Of a DNA stretch of 64,000 bases, positions 23,001-37,290 are shown in pieces (the stretch's first letter is position 1; every line of letters begins with the position of its first letter). Below the pieces are notes generated by a model that did not search any database, had not been told where the DNA came from, and was given only the letters and a program-made list of their open reading frames with translations. The translations under genes were made by a program, and so were the position numbers. Source of the DNA: Montifringilla adamsi (Eukaryota; Chordata; Aves; Passeriformes; Passeridae); the NCBI GenBank assembly GCA_017590115.1, contig JAGGNK010008559.1:4581888-4645887 (forward strand). Reading direction: 5' to 3'.

Positions 23001-26000
23001 CAAGGAGGATTAATTTCCCAGTAACAGAACATCCCAGTTGTTCTCCAAGTGGACAGAAAAAAACTTGTGGTTTGAGATGGTTTGTTTGGGTCTTTTTTGT
23101 TTGGGTTTTTCTGGTTCGTTCGTTGGTTGGGGGTTTTTTAAGTTTAAACTCTCAAAGCTTCCAACTACTTTAACATATCTCATTCAGTAACCTAAAGCTT
23201 TGGCAGCCTGTATGCCTATCCATTTCTCAACATTTAAATGAACAGAACACAAATTGAGAGGACAGAGTGCTAATTCCTTAAACCAGTTAGATTTGGTAAT
23301 GCCAATAGCTCCATTAGCGTCAATGAAAGCATTTGTTTTAGGGTAGTTCACGGATTTTGTTTACTTTTCTTTCAGATAGGTAAGTGTGAAACAAAGAGAT
23401 TCATTAACTTCAAAATAGCTCCATAGGGTGTCAGCAGTATGAAGTAGATCCATTGTTTAACACTGTATTTTCTGACTCTTGCCTTTATGATCCTTTGAAT
23501 AATTATAACCCTTGAAAGCCTGTTCCATTAAACAACTAACTTTCACTCTGTTAGTTGCTTGGATAACTCAAAGGCCAAATGTAATAGGTAATACTACAGG
23601 TAGTTTTGAAAAAAATGTTCATTTCTTTATGTTGACACTCACAAACCCTGCCAACAGAGATTTATACAGCCTACATTACTGAAATACAGTATTAATAGTA
23701 GATTTGAGTTCAGCAGCAAAATACCACCAAATGATATTAATTGTAACCTGATACTGAATTAAAGGAGATTAAGCTCTTAAATTTTAAGATTTTTATGTCA
23801 ATAACATTTGTGATATTTCTTTCCATGTGTTCAAGTTAAAGGATACTTTTAATTTAGCACAAGTGCAGACAATATTTTCCTCCAACTGAATCAATATTAA
23901 GGCAGGTATCAGTTATCATCTTTAGAAAAAGCTTGAGCCCAAATGAACAAACGCAAAACAGGATCTGATTCCTACCAAGGAACAGGATCAAATAGGAAGA
24001 GTATTATTTCTTCTTTCTTCCTTAGAAAATCTTATAGTCTATATATCATCATTAGTAAAGTGGAAAAAAAAAAGGGTACCAAAATATCATCCCACACTTT
24101 CTTTAATCATATAAAAAAGTCATCACATAAGCATTATTCATTCAAAAACTGTCTCATTTTTAACAGCCTGGGGCTAAAGGGAGATACAGATGGAAGAAAG
24201 TTAACAGAACCATCTACAGAGAGGAACTCGTCATGCAAAGTACTGTTTCAAAGGAAATAAAGGATATGGAAAGAGCATTCTGCACTTGATCCACTGCTAA
24301 ATATAGACTGGAAGATAGCCATTTAAATGCATTTATTCTTATTTATATGCACATATATGCCAATTACTTCTGTAAATTTGTTTCCAAATCAAGCAGCTTT
24401 GTAGGAACGTACTTGCACTAAAGATGTGAGAAGGTTAAAGAAGTTTCCAGTGTGTCATTTTCTTTCCCTTAATGATTTACTTAAGCAGACCAAGATATTG
24501 GATCTCTTTTAAGCATTAGTTATGAACATTCTTCAACATAATTATCTTTATGGCTTTATGAACTGAATGGTTGCAACATCTTTGAATATTTAACCAGTAG
24601 CAAAGATGTGGCTTTTGAGAACACAGCTGTGTGACATCTCCACTGTCATAGCAGCAATATGTATAGTACCAAATCATGTCACCCTTCCAAGTTCTATGTG
24701 TCCAAACATAGCCTGGGAAAAACTTTAACTGAAGAACCCAATGTTCAAAAGGAACGTAGCTGAGTAAAATATTTAATATGTAATATACATTTCACTATTA
24801 GAAGTGAGATATAAATCCCCTATTGCTGTCAAAGGCTATCACAAAATCCCTGCCAATGCTTATTGAAAACTCTGCTGTGCTACCAGCTCAGAGCTCAACA
24901 TCTTCTATCTTCTTTCATATCAAAAGTGACATTATTGGAATAAAATTCTGACACGTGAGACCGAGATCAATCTACAAAGCACAAGTATATACAGGTAGCA
25001 TAATCTGCAATTACCTAGCCAGTTTCAAAATTTAGCCTTTTTTCTAGAGACAGGGTACTGCTCTGACTGTGAAGAGCAATGTTTCAGGCAGTACAATTAG
25101 GTATCCTAAAAGCTGAAGTGAAGACCCCTGCTAATGAGGAGCACTTCACAGTATAATGAACACTGGTTAAGAACAAGCACAAGCACAGAAGGAGTTCCCT
25201 TCCCAAATACTACAGACAATTTCCTTAAAAGCTATGTCCAAAAACCAAAGATGTGATCCTCCTGGGGAGATCCTGTTTCAGAAATCCTGACCCAAATCAG
25301 ACATGAACTCATCAGGTGTCATGCTTCTTGGGTTTTGACCTCACATTGCTGGCTGCTCTCAGAGAGGTCTTCCAAATATAATTTCACTGATTCTAATATC
25401 TAAGTTAGATAGAGCACATTATATAGTTTGAAATAATAGTAAGACAATAATAATAATAAATAATAAAAGTAAAACAAACTTATGATCTTCATAGTTAGGT
25501 GCACAGGGGAAAAACTAAAAATTTTGGCTTTTTCACTGCTACTCTGCATATCATAGTAGGACTGCTGACATTAGTTGATAAAACCTAAAGCCTACAGCGG
25601 CTTTCACTGTCCTCAACATTGTTGAGTAAACCTACAGCAAAAAGATTCCTCACACAGTTTTCTTCTTTTTGTACCACATAAATTAGCTGTGATGTCATTT
25701 TTTCTAATGCCAGTCTGTTCTTACCACATGGTATGTTATAAAAAAATCTCTCTCAGGCCAGACTCTTTCATGAGTGCATCTTTTTAAGTATGATTGACTG
25801 ATCTGAATGCAAATTTAAAGTGCAAGTGTACACTTCAAAAGCCCATACTTTGATACAGACAGCATGCCCCACATATTTTTCATGCCCTCCTCACTAGAGA
25901 ACACTTCCAGCTGCATGGAAGAGGCTGAGCTGAGCAGTGTGTGTGCATTAGAGCCAAGCAAAGAGCTGCTCAGCATGGTCTGCCTGAGCTGCACCCCAGA

Positions 26001-29000
26001 TTCTGCCAGCTGGAAAAATCAGAAACTTGCTGCCATCTGAATTTTAAGATTATGTCTTGCTGCTAAGCTCCCCTTGATAGACCAGGGCAGCTACAGGATA
26101 CATAGTGCCTTCAGGGCTAAATTCTCTCAAAATATAAGACTCTTTTTACGCTTTTTTCTTTTTTTCTTTTTGCCAATGCACAATATGGCAGCTCAAGCAT
26201 ATCACCCATTTGAATATTACACCACTGAGCAGCACAAGAGAGCATTCCCTTGCACTAAAATAAATTTGCTGGAGAAGGAAATAGCAGGAAATGAAATGAA
26301 ATGCATGCTCCAGTTTCCAAGGAAAGCATGTTAATAGCTAATACGTGGTGGAGGGGGAGGAACAGTAAGTAAAATAAAAAAAAAAAAGGTATCCATTAGA
26401 AAGATCTTGTTCAAGTGGTGTCAGGGGAAGATCAGCAGGACCTGTAGTGATCTGCTGAGTAAATGCAGGTCATGCAAGCTGAAACTGCCAAAGAGCAGCT
26501 TTCAGTGACATATGCAATTTCAGTATTTACAATGCGGGAGATATTAAAATTCAACCAATATGACTCTTCATGGCAGCCTTTTTCAGAGCTATATGCTGAC
26601 TAACACTTTAATACAGAAGAGTACTTTGTTTGCTTTTTGGTATATATTTCTCAAGGAAAAGCACTAGCTTGTAGTACAGAATGACTGAGATCCTAATTAC
26701 ACCAAGAAAATATCCAAACCCAAGTTCTGTTTATATCAATATTCCTGTTCACCAGCTATCTGTCCACCAACATGACTCCTCTTTGTGGTATTTCTTTGAC
26801 ACACAGGCACATAGAGGGTATAAGTTAAAACTAGTAAATTAAGACTGGCAGGCATTTTTGTCACTTGTGTCAACAATATAAAGTTAGTTCCTGTGAAAAC
26901 AATGGCATAAGCACAACAGATTTCACTAAGGTTCATGTTTCTCTCTTGGAAGAAATGCAGTGCATGAGCAGAAACCAAGAATTTGTAGAAAAGTAATTAG
27001 TAGTTCTAGATTTGTTGGGCTTGGGTTGTGTTTTTAGCAGCATTTTCACTGTAATTTATTGGTTCACACATTAAGTGTGATTTACTCAGAGGGTCAAATT
27101 GGTTTAAGTTTGGGTTCTGAGGGACAGTTTGCCTACCCACTTCTTTAGATGGATTTTTTTCAATTATATCAGTACCCTCCCCAAATCATCAGGCAATTAT
27201 ATAAAAATTTAAGAATGAAAGTGTGGGAAAGCACAGTTTTGGGTAGAACTTCATGAGAAAGTCCCTTCCAGACTTTACCAATGTTTCTAATATTGTCACT
27301 ATCCAGAATGTTCTTTCAATGTTGGACACATGTATTTGAGTCCAAATATAGACTAGAAAGGTCATGATCATTGACTCTGTTCAGCTGTGCTGCTGAGTAC
27401 TCCAAAATGCTCATAAAAGTCACAGAGTTATCCCAGTTTCATTCAAACAGCACATTTGTGAAACCACCCCTTTGTTTGGCACTCTGTACCAAGAAATGCT
27501 TAGCAAAACAAAATTTTTTTAAATGGACTGTTCAGTGACTCGTGTCAGGCCGAATTAGGTTTTAATTTTTAGAAGAAAAACTAACTGCCATGACCTATGG
27601 ATTGGGAAGAGCTACCAGGATCAGTACAAAACTGCCTCTCTCCACAGCACAGCTCCTCAGGCTAATGGAATACCATACACCCCTTCCTAATTTCCGCTTT
27701 GGGAAATTCATCAGTTCTGCCACGGAATTGCTTATTGCGAGACCAAGTATTTTGCCCAAGCATCTCACACCATACTATTTTGTACTTGTCAATGCTGGAA
27801 AAACTCTTTTGATATCATCTACTGACTTAAATAAAACATCATCATGTAGGGAATGCCCCAGGTCCTTTCAGCACAGATATTTGGTAGGTTTCCCACCTCT
27901 GCTTCCCCTCTCCAGTGAGGTCAGGTTATTACCAGCAACAAGATTTGTCCCACTTCACAGTATGTGACCTGTTGAACAAAGAGTTGTTGAACAATATTAC
28001 TGTACCAAAACACCTGCTGTGATACCAAGACTGACAGAAGGCCAACACCAAAAGCCCATCATTATCTAATCTAGCAGATTGCTTTCTTTCTACTTCTACT
28101 TATCTTACTATGGTAACCTTTAACTTAAATACTTTAGAAGGTTTTTTTCCTCGCAACTAGTATATATGAAATTCAGATTTTACATATAGTGTTTATTCTC
28201 ATTGTGTCTCAGCTTGAATAAACACTCAAGTGAGCTCTTTTACTTTTTAGGATAAGACCAGAATCCTTTTTTTTAATCTCTTCAGATCCTAATGTAGAAA
28301 TAAATTTGTTTGAGTTCTATTAAATACAAGCAGCAGCCGTCAATCTTCCCCACAGGGACAGACTAGAACTTAACATTCAAACCATGGCCTAAAGCTAAAG
28401 GACAGCAAGAAATAAACCAGCAACAAGTTATTAAAAGAGGCCTATTCCATCAGTATGGTCCATTTCCAGCCAAGCAGTCCATCCAGCTTGATAAAGAACT
28501 TAAAATATGGTTACCATATTTAAAGTGGCCTATTTCAGACCCATTCATAAATGCAAGGCAATTTTATCACCAGCTGCAATTTTCCTAAGGAATATAGGAG
28601 ATCACTAAAATGGAACACCTGGAGAAACTGACACTCATGAAAATAAGACAACCTAATACATTAAAATATAGTTAGTGTCATTCATACTGTACAGAAAAAG
28701 TAATATTGCTCAGGGTTTGTTTTTTTTCATTCTCTGAAAATGCCTATTTGAACACAGCACTCAGGTAGTGGCAAAACACATTAGTAGCATGCACAAATTC
28801 TTCTCTTTTACCCTAGCCTGTTAGGCACACACGCTACACAGGATAAAAATAATAAAAAATAAGAAGTTGGGCTGGCTCTACTAAGATCTTCACTATTTAA
28901 AACTTCCAGAGAGTGTTTCCAGTGAGCAAGCCCTGTCAAACCTGCTGACACTGAGTGAAGTGACATCAGTTTGTATAACTGCAATTTAAAATCTTCTAAA

Positions 29001-30595
29001 GAGCCTTGTATGACTAAGTAGAGTGCTCTAACACTTCTGGCATTTGTCTACACTGACTGAAATATTCATGCAGATAGTCTTGACAAAGAAAGGGCACACT
29101 GAAGTATCTTGGAGATACTTGGATGTGGATGCATTGATCGGGCAGCACACGAAGTTAACTAATGCAAAGCACTAAAATGATGCCACTTCATCTAATGGCA
29201 CAGAAGGAGATTCATACTATCACCACTTTAGGTGGGTGTGCAGTCACCCTAAAGCAGGAAAAAACAAATCATCCAGAGCCTGTAATGCCTCTTGCTCAGC
29301 ACTGCAATGCTCAACACTCCCTGCTTTCTTTATGGGTACACGATAATCACATTTTGTACAGAACTGCTGGTGGTGTTGCTAATGAGGCTGACTGTACTTA
29401 GCTTACAACTATTGGATTTAGAGCAAAGAGCTGAGAACAGCACCCACAAGAGGAGAACATGGAATTCACCCCACATTTTTCTATTAAATCCATGCATGCA
29501 AATAGCTGAATACATCAAAACCGAAATGGCCTATGGGCAGTAAAATATTGACATTTTCCCAAGTAAATTTTGTGTTAAAAATTGTTGTTTCATTAAACAA
29601 ACATTTTCTCTACAACTGGAATATATGGGCTTGAAAAAACTAAACCACAAAAATCTATGCTTTTTAGTGCACTTATAATTGGACTGCAACAACAAATCAA
29701 ACTTTATCCACTTCTGAAAGGTGTTACTAATCTCTCCTATGGGCTGCACATTGGGCTGTCCTCTGATCTGTACAATGAAAACAATAGGATACTTCCTTTG
29801 CCCTGTTGAGAAATGCTGTTTCTGATCATACTGCTGATGAAATAGGAGAACGAAAATTTCAGCATGACCACATTTATTCTGCCTGCATAAACTCAGAAGA
29901 CCCTAAAGCTGATAGTAATTGCAGAAGGAGAAAGAGCTGGTTTCCCTACCCCCCCCCCACCCCGCCCTGCTTTTTAAGAGAAATATGTCTTGAGTACTGA
30001 GATGAGGGGGTGGAGTTTTCAGTGCCATCTATTCAATTCTTAATTTACTTTAAATATACATTCACTTAAGACAGATACAGGATATGCCTACCAAATGAAA
30101 AAAAATTCTCTACTGTATGTGAAAGGTAAACTTTTTCTTTGATTCACTGCAACAATGAAAACTACCATGAAATTCAATTAAAAGTGAAACTGACTTGTTT
30201 GTAAGAGCTGGAACACACATGAAAAAATGCCTCCACAGTGGAAACTAAATATCAGCAGTGTAAGTCTTAGAAGGAATTCTAAAGAACCGTGATTTTGAAA
30301 ACTCAACTCCACACTAAATCAAATCAAAATGCCATTCCACAAACAGAAGAAAATTCTTGTCTTTCTTCTGTGACAAACATACATTTTCTCAAAATACCTC
30401 TAACAGACATATCCCTCCTTTAAAATATTTATCCATGTCTTCAAGCATTGGTAACATAACAGAATTCTATTGTTTCTTGAGGCTTCTCTGAATGCATGTT
30501 TAGCATATTTTGGCAGAATGAGTTTTTTTTTGTGTACACTCACTTGTCTTTAATTTAAAAAGCACACACACCTTTTATGTATTTTTTCCCCTAAA
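20040..30595. other. Long AT-rich stretch without recognised elements
   Basis: I see no gene, RNA gene or dateable transposon here. Simple sequence includes an A run near 22293-22304, T/G-rich sequence at 23090-23140, (TAA)n at about 25446-25470, an A-rich run at 26368-26386 and a C run at about 29948-29957. The local frames 22443-22725, 27590-27967 and 29162-29543 are short, lack known motifs and are probably chance. The low repeat load contrasts with the last 10 kb of the window. Confidence 0.45.
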
Positions 30596-30599
30596 ACAA

Positions 30600-30960
30600 T
30601 CTCAGCCAGTCTGGATTCAGCCCTGCTACTGCTGATTCAGCAGCACGGCTATTCACGCCAAAGTCTAAAGCAATTAGAGATGAACCAGATGAAACAACAG
30701 CACTTTCCATTCTCTAAATGATGCTGGAGTGTTTTCATATCTTTGTGTGTTTATAACTGCAGGCTCCCTATGCCTTCACCCTAACGTTCCCCTCTGCTAC
30801 TCTGACTTGCAACCATGAAAAGAGGAACAGATTATAACCTTGATAGTCTGATTATCTCTGTCGTGTTTCTCTGTGCTACTCTATAATTTTATCAGTGATG
30901 TCTTAATGCTGACAAAGGGATGCATTTCAGCTAAACTGTCTAAACATTAGCTGTTCTAGA
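30600..30960. promoter_or_regulatory. Possible conserved noncoding element (weak)
   Basis: This block is compositionally balanced, free of simple sequence and retains CpG sites (CAGCACGGCTATTCACGCC, CTGTCGTGTTTC). It also has short TF-like words such as GCAATTAGAGATGA and TCTGATTATCTC. These features resemble vertebrate conserved noncoding elements, but composition alone is weak evidence. Conservation has not been tested. Confidence 0.2.
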
Positions 30961-31649
30961 GGGGAAAGAACTCCCGAAGCATCAGAGTGTAAGGAAGACA
31001 AATTATCAGACACTTACCAACACCAGGCAATAGGCAACAAAGGAACAGCATACACACAGACCATACAAAATATACTTTATTTTCACAGGTTAAATAGGTT
31101 TAACATTACTATTATTTTTAACATTTTAGGTTATTTTTTAAACTTTATAAGTGAGTTGAATTTCCTCAATAAATTTCCTCTTTCCAACTTTGAGTATAGT
31201 TGAAAAAATGGCCCCAATTTCTTGTCAAGCAAAATTCAGTGATGAGGCAAAAAATACACCAGGTGTGCAAAAATTACAACAGAACAGAAAGAAAATAATC
31301 TCTGATGAAACAGAAGGTAAATTGAGGATACTGTGTTTAGAAGTAGAGGGACCCCTAGCAAGGTCAGTTTGTTTCCATCACAAATGCATGGAAGGGATTT
31401 TAGTTTCTTGAAAGCTCAGGTGAGGGAGATTGATATGCTCATGTAGAAAGAATTAAGAATGAGATGTTAAGTCTCTGTTCAGACCCAGAAATTTGACTTT
31501 CACTTGCTAATCTATTATTTTCTGAGTATATCAAGTACTTTACTTCTTCAATGTAATTTTTAAAGGAAGGTTGCTGAGAAGACAAACTCATGGAGCAGAT
31601 GTAAGGCTGAGCACATACCATGGATCCTTCAGCTTTATCTTTGGAAATG

Positions 31650-31707
31650 ATTTACTTATCCATTTCTCCCTGGAAAAGATTTACTCATCCATTTCTGCCC
31701 TGGAAGC
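31650..31707 (+). repeat. Imperfect 29-bp tandem duplication
   Basis: GATTTACTTATCCATTTCTC and a few following bases repeat at once as GATTTACTCATCCATTTCTG, with a handful of mismatches. This is a small local duplication in otherwise unassigned sequence. Confidence 0.7.
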
Positions 31708-34700
31708 AGTGGACTTTATTTTCTACTCAAATAGCAGGGGATTGTGTGATGGGTTTTCTGGTGCATGAAATACAGACTTGAAAAGGAAAATATTAATACT
31801 GCCAAGGACCACATCAATATCAAGTAGCGTCCAAGAAAATAAAAAGCTTTAGGATATTAATTCATCCAGCACTGTTCCTTTTCTTGTCTGCAGCTGGTAC
31901 AAACAGGTGACATAAGGGAAGCAAACTGCAAAACAAATTATTTATAATTAAATTAAATATGAAGACATAAATGAAGAGGCATATAAAGATATTCCGAGTT
32001 ATATGTTAATAGTTGCATCAATTGTTTTAAGTGTTTTGGAAATGGTGTGTCTGCAGAAGGAAATTGAAAGCTACAGAAGGTATACCTGGATGGTATCCTA
32101 GGTGGACAAACAGGGATAATATCATATTATTATCCTAGAGCTTCTTAGGAACAACTTTTATGTGCACTTCAATTAGAAGACAAAAAGATGCCAGCATAAG
32201 ACCAAATGCAACAAAATATGCCCAGTATGCCAAAATAAGAAAAACAGAAGTGAGGTTGCCAGAGTAAGCTGGGAAGTGTCTTATGTTGATATATGGAGGT
32301 ATCCCACAAACCTGCAGAGATGAGAGAAGAATTTGGATACTCCTACTTTGACCTTTTTTTCAAATGGGAAAAAAAATTCTTTAAGAAGACTCTTATCCCA
32401 AGTGAGAAACAGACCAGGAAAAAGATGAAAGCAAGTAGTTGAGCACTGGGTATAAAGGTAAAGTAGCCATTAGTTTTTTGAAGTTTAAATTCATTAAGAA
32501 AATAAATCTTTCCTAGAAGCATTCAATAACATGTCCAGATGTCAAGTTGCAAGAAAAAGTCATTGTATCTATCCAAGTTTGAAATAATATCTGTTTGAGA
32601 TAATTGGCACTGTAGGTGAGGTAAATCATATGACAACACTACTGAATCATTTGATAATATTTATTTGGAGAAGGACTGAGGGAATAAAGAGAGATGAAGA
32701 GTGGGATAGGTGCTTTGTGAGGCCCAGTCTGAAAGAAAGTAGAACTTGATTTTGGACCACTGATCACTCAGGAATAGGAGATTAAATCAAAACATCTACA
32801 GATCAAGATATTTTAAATCTAGGGTATGTTTTGAGAAATGACCACTAAATCTCAAGTAGGAGATATAATTGATATAATTTACATATATGATTTTTGTATT
32901 TGAAAATATTCGGAGGAAGCTGTTATATAAGCTGAATTTTGTTATTTACAAGGAAAATTTCCAGCTGTGCTAGGTAGAAGATGCACTAGGATAAATTCAA
33001 AAAAAGGATTTTGGCATCATTTAGCCCAAATCACATCTGTTACAGATAGGTAATAAAACCAAAGCTCAATCTCAGAGAGTAAGAGTCAGCAACATTTCTA
33101 GTACCAGTATCAGCAAGTTCTAGGCTGCAGAAAGAAACCATACTGCAAGAAGGAAACCTTATCAAGAGGAAGCAGGATTCTCTAAGTCACTGGAGGCTCA
33201 AACCTCTTCCAAGGGCTAGTTTTGTGTTTTTCCCTACAATTCTTTAATAAAAACATGCATGTGAAATGAAGATGACTTCTTTATTTTCTTTTCTGAAAAC
33301 AAAAAATTGTGACTTTTTAAACAGCAAAATAAATAAAAGCATAAAATTGAATATGAAAATTTGCATATGAGAAACTGCTATTAAAGAAAAATACAATAAT
33401 TAATCTTCCCTCTATCTCATGATGAATGAAAGAAGTAGGGGTTTTAGAATCAGTCATTTATGCAGCAAGAGGAAGACACAAGGGTGCAAGATTGGTGGGC
33501 AAACAGAACAAGTGAAAACAAATCCAAGTTCTTTTCTGAACACCTCATGGAACTCTTGTAAGTGTCCATGCTCTGAAGAACAAAAATCAGAATGTCTGAA
33601 GGAGAAAGAAGCTTCCAAAGCTCAGAAAAAAACAAGTGCTTTTATGCAGCCTTTTTTATTAAATTCGGACACCAAAGAAGGAAGTAAGAAATTAAAGAAA
33701 TCCCACATTTTCTAGCTCTTCCTACAAAATCATCTCTGCCTAAAGGCAGAGTGACAAACTGAGATGTTAATTCAAGAAGACAATCTTCCAAGTACCTGAA
33801 TCACCAGTGAAATGCAAAAGGAATTCATCTGAGCTTGGTTACACTCCAGTCTCTTGGAAGAGCAAACCAGCACTTCACTCACAATGTGTTTGACTGGCAG
33901 AAAAGGGTCTTGTGCAGCTAGAACAATAAAATGCTGCTAAAACATTCAAGAGAGTCTTACACGAGACATGCAAAAACAGGAGCTTATAGCAGTGATTTTT
34001 TTTGAAAAAATATGAAGCCCCCATTACTGTGAAAAGTTCTAACTTCATCTGAAGTAAGGCAACTTTCTCACATAGCACCACCTCGATCAGATACAGAAGA
34101 ATTACACTTTGACTCAGTCCTGGGAGAGATTGTCAGGATTGTCTGCATTCAGTTCTCTGAGCAACTGAATCAAACATGTAAAAGATATGCTAATTCTGAA
34201 GCACTAACATTTTTCAGAAATAACCTATTTCTACACTTCTGAAGCTTACATACCACTTTCTAAAGCCCCTCTCCCCCTTCTGCGCTTTAGTATTTTCCTT
34301 ACAGCCACTAATTAACACAACAAAGTGTAGCAAAATTGACAGGTAAATTATCCTTTAAGAGCATTAAAATATTTTCCAGATAAACAGTCATATCAAAATA
34401 TGTTTAAGTGATGATTTTTCTGTGCTAAGTCATGAAAAGCATTTCTAAATATCTACATTGCAAATTTGCCTCCCACCTCGAGGGTTTTTTTTAATTTCTT
34501 TCACATAATGTACATTTTAGAGAAAGAGAAAGCTTCTTTTCCTACTTCTTCATGTATTGCCTTCTAAAACCAGCAGGACCCAATATACCAGCCGTTGCCT
34601 GTACCTGATAGGAACAGCTGAACCTCCATCAGCTGATTCTCTATCATCCTCTTTTTGGTGATTACTCATTCCTCTCTCCTTCTCATCTGACACCAAATCA

Positions 34701-37240
34701 AAACCTGCATGGAGTGCCAAGATCCTTCTTTACATGTTGAGGCTTTCACCTCTGTCAAACTCGTTTGAGTTTGTGCTAAAAGCATACATGTAGAGCATGT
34801 ACACCTTTTTTGTTTTGAATCCAAGACAAAATAGGAAATGCATGTTTTTATGTCGTTAGATGTCCCAAGCTAACAACCTTCATATCACTACAAAAAGGTA
34901 GTAACAGTGGACCAGTTTTCTTTTAAACCTCTGAAATATGACAACAGTCTGAACAGACCTCTTTTCCAATGCTAAACTATTTTAAGGATAGCATGTTTAA
35001 AACCATTGTTATTTCTATGTTGCACTATACCTCAAAAAAGCAAGTAAGACCCAGTTTTATCAAGATCTAAACAAAGTATGGTGGTAAGAAGAATTACTGA
35101 AAAAAGTTGCTGTTAAATTGAGAGAGCAATTTCAAGTGCCTTTGACTTCAGACATGCAATTTAAAATTGACCCCAGACATTCAATTTAAAATTAAATCTG
35201 AAAAGAAATATAAAGAAAAGGTAACTCCCACACATCATGGGTCCCTATATTCCCTCGAAACAGAACAGAAAAAATGCTCATGTCTAAAAACCAGAAGAAC
35301 ATCACTAAGCCATAGCCTCAGAGGCACTCTGTTACTCTTTGTAGCTGGAACTGCTGTCAGACTAACATAAAATTGTAATAAACACACATTTACCCACTGA
35401 GGCACATTCCTGAACCCTGCTGGGCAGTCAGACATGTCACACAGCCTTGCCCACATCTCAAGAGAATTCTATTAACCAAACATTGGTTCAAGACCATGTC
35501 TTTCCAGCATTATTTTGTTTGCTGCCTCTGATCGGCCCACAAAAGAGCACACAAACAAGTCAGTAGAAAGCCTGCAACACAGTAAGAGGCCTTTTATTTT
35601 TGTTTTGTTACACCACGTGAAGAGCAAGCTTAATTAAAAAGATTTTCTGAAGTAGTGTAATTAATTAGAGGACCATTACATAGAACAGTAACTGTAACTG
35701 ATAATAAAAGATTGCTACATGTACCAAGCTAGGAGCCAAGCCAAAACCCAAGGAGAAAATATGAAATTTGAGTCTCAGACTTTCCTTTGGAAGATTCTTC
35801 CCTTTGTAAATATTGAAACAAAGAATAATGTAGAAAAAAGAAAGGGCTTCCTAGTTGAACAGTCAAAGCCCACAGAAAAAAAATCTCACACTGAAAATGC
35901 TTCAGGATGTGTCCAATAATATTCCAGGAAAGGCCTCAAACCATTTTCACCTCTGCTATCTCAAAGGAATCCAGATTTCATTTGGAGAACAATAGCTCCA
36001 GAGCATGAATCTCACAGCAGTCACAGGCAAAATTCTCCTGAGAGGTGGTGGTTTGACTAGCCTCAGGTGAAGAGAACTGAGCCCAGCATTGCCACAGCTC
36101 CAGTATGTGCTTTAACAAACCAAGTTACTGAGTGAAAGAACTGCTGCAGTTATCACTCCAGGCTGCTACAGTTATATCTTATAATGTGCAAAAAGTTATG
36201 AAAAATTTCAGTACTTCCCCTTCAAGAGTTTATTTGCATGGAAGTATTTCACCACAGCATAACTTAATGCCTTGCAGTCTAGAGGACTGGGTTGCACTGC
36301 AAAATTGCTGGGGTAAAAAGCCTTCACCAGGCTTCTCCACCAGCACAGCAAACATGCAGGTGCCTGACTCAGAGGCACTGAGAAATCTCAGTTATTTAAA
36401 CACGAGGTTGTGTTTAAAGAAAGGCAATATACCGTGTCACAATATCCGTGTCACCCTCTCCAGATCTGATTCCTGACATTTACACTGAGTTCCATCCTCT
36501 TCAGGAAAGAATTTAGAATGTGCAAGGATTAATCACTTCTGCTGTTCTCAAATCCCTCTCTGTGAGACAATACACACAACAGCTTTCCTGCTCTGGTATG
36601 AATAACTCAGCAACCAAAAACCCTCTAGCTCATAAATACAGTGGACAACTGACCAAACCCTGTTCCCAGCTCCCTTTTTTCACAGTCTATTCCACACAAC
36701 CAGACTCAGAAGTTATACACAGCATTGCTCTATGTAGAGCCCCTGACATGACAACAGCATTTTGCAACTCATGCTGCAGCAATTCATGGCACTTGGCCTG
36801 CCTCTCAGCAAGGTGAAATACGTATCACAACCTACCTCTTTGGTTACAACATGACTTCACCTAGCTCTCTTAATAGAAGAGAAAACAAACCAGGCTCAGA
36901 AAATCACCCAAAGCTTTGATATGACTTTCACTCCCCTGGGAAGCATGCCATGCATCAAACTGCTGTCCTGCTCTGTAAAGAAGTATTTTCCATTGTTTAT
37001 GTTTTCTTTGTTCAGGAGTTGTTACTCTTTAAAATCTTGTTCAATTATTAAAATCCCAAGTGCAAATATAGAGTAATCAGTGTAGACACTTACCTTGGTA
37101 AAGCAGTAATTGAAGAATGAAGGATATAAGATTTGCCATGCAGATCTATCCACAAAATTATTTCCAGCATAAGCAAACAGACAATAATTAATTGTATACA
37201 GACTTTAGGTTTAATCAACATTGTGGTTTTTGTCTTTCAG
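31708..37240. other. Unassigned AT-rich sequence
   Basis: No gene or transposon recognised. Small frames such as 33419-33715, 36132-36476 and 36520-36816 carry no identifiable domain. Confidence 0.45.
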
Positions 37241-37290
37241 AGCCTGAAGCAGTCTCAGATGGATAAGATTAGGGCTCTGAATGATGCAGA
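37241..37290 (+). other. Exon-like 50-bp segment (weak candidate)
   Basis: A strong acceptor-like run (TTTTTGTCTTTCAG, ending 37240) precedes it and a donor-like GTAAGG follows at 37291. Only one frame is open through it, SLKQSQMDKIRALNDA, a hydrophilic coiled-coil-like peptide that I cannot assign to a protein. Short splice-like pairs arise by chance in AT-rich introns. It cannot be coding and joined directly to the candidate at 43479, because that junction reads into a stop. Confidence 0.15.

Noticed and set aside
27590..27967. 125-codon plus-strand frame
   Set aside because: No domain and no conservation evidence; the composition looks random.
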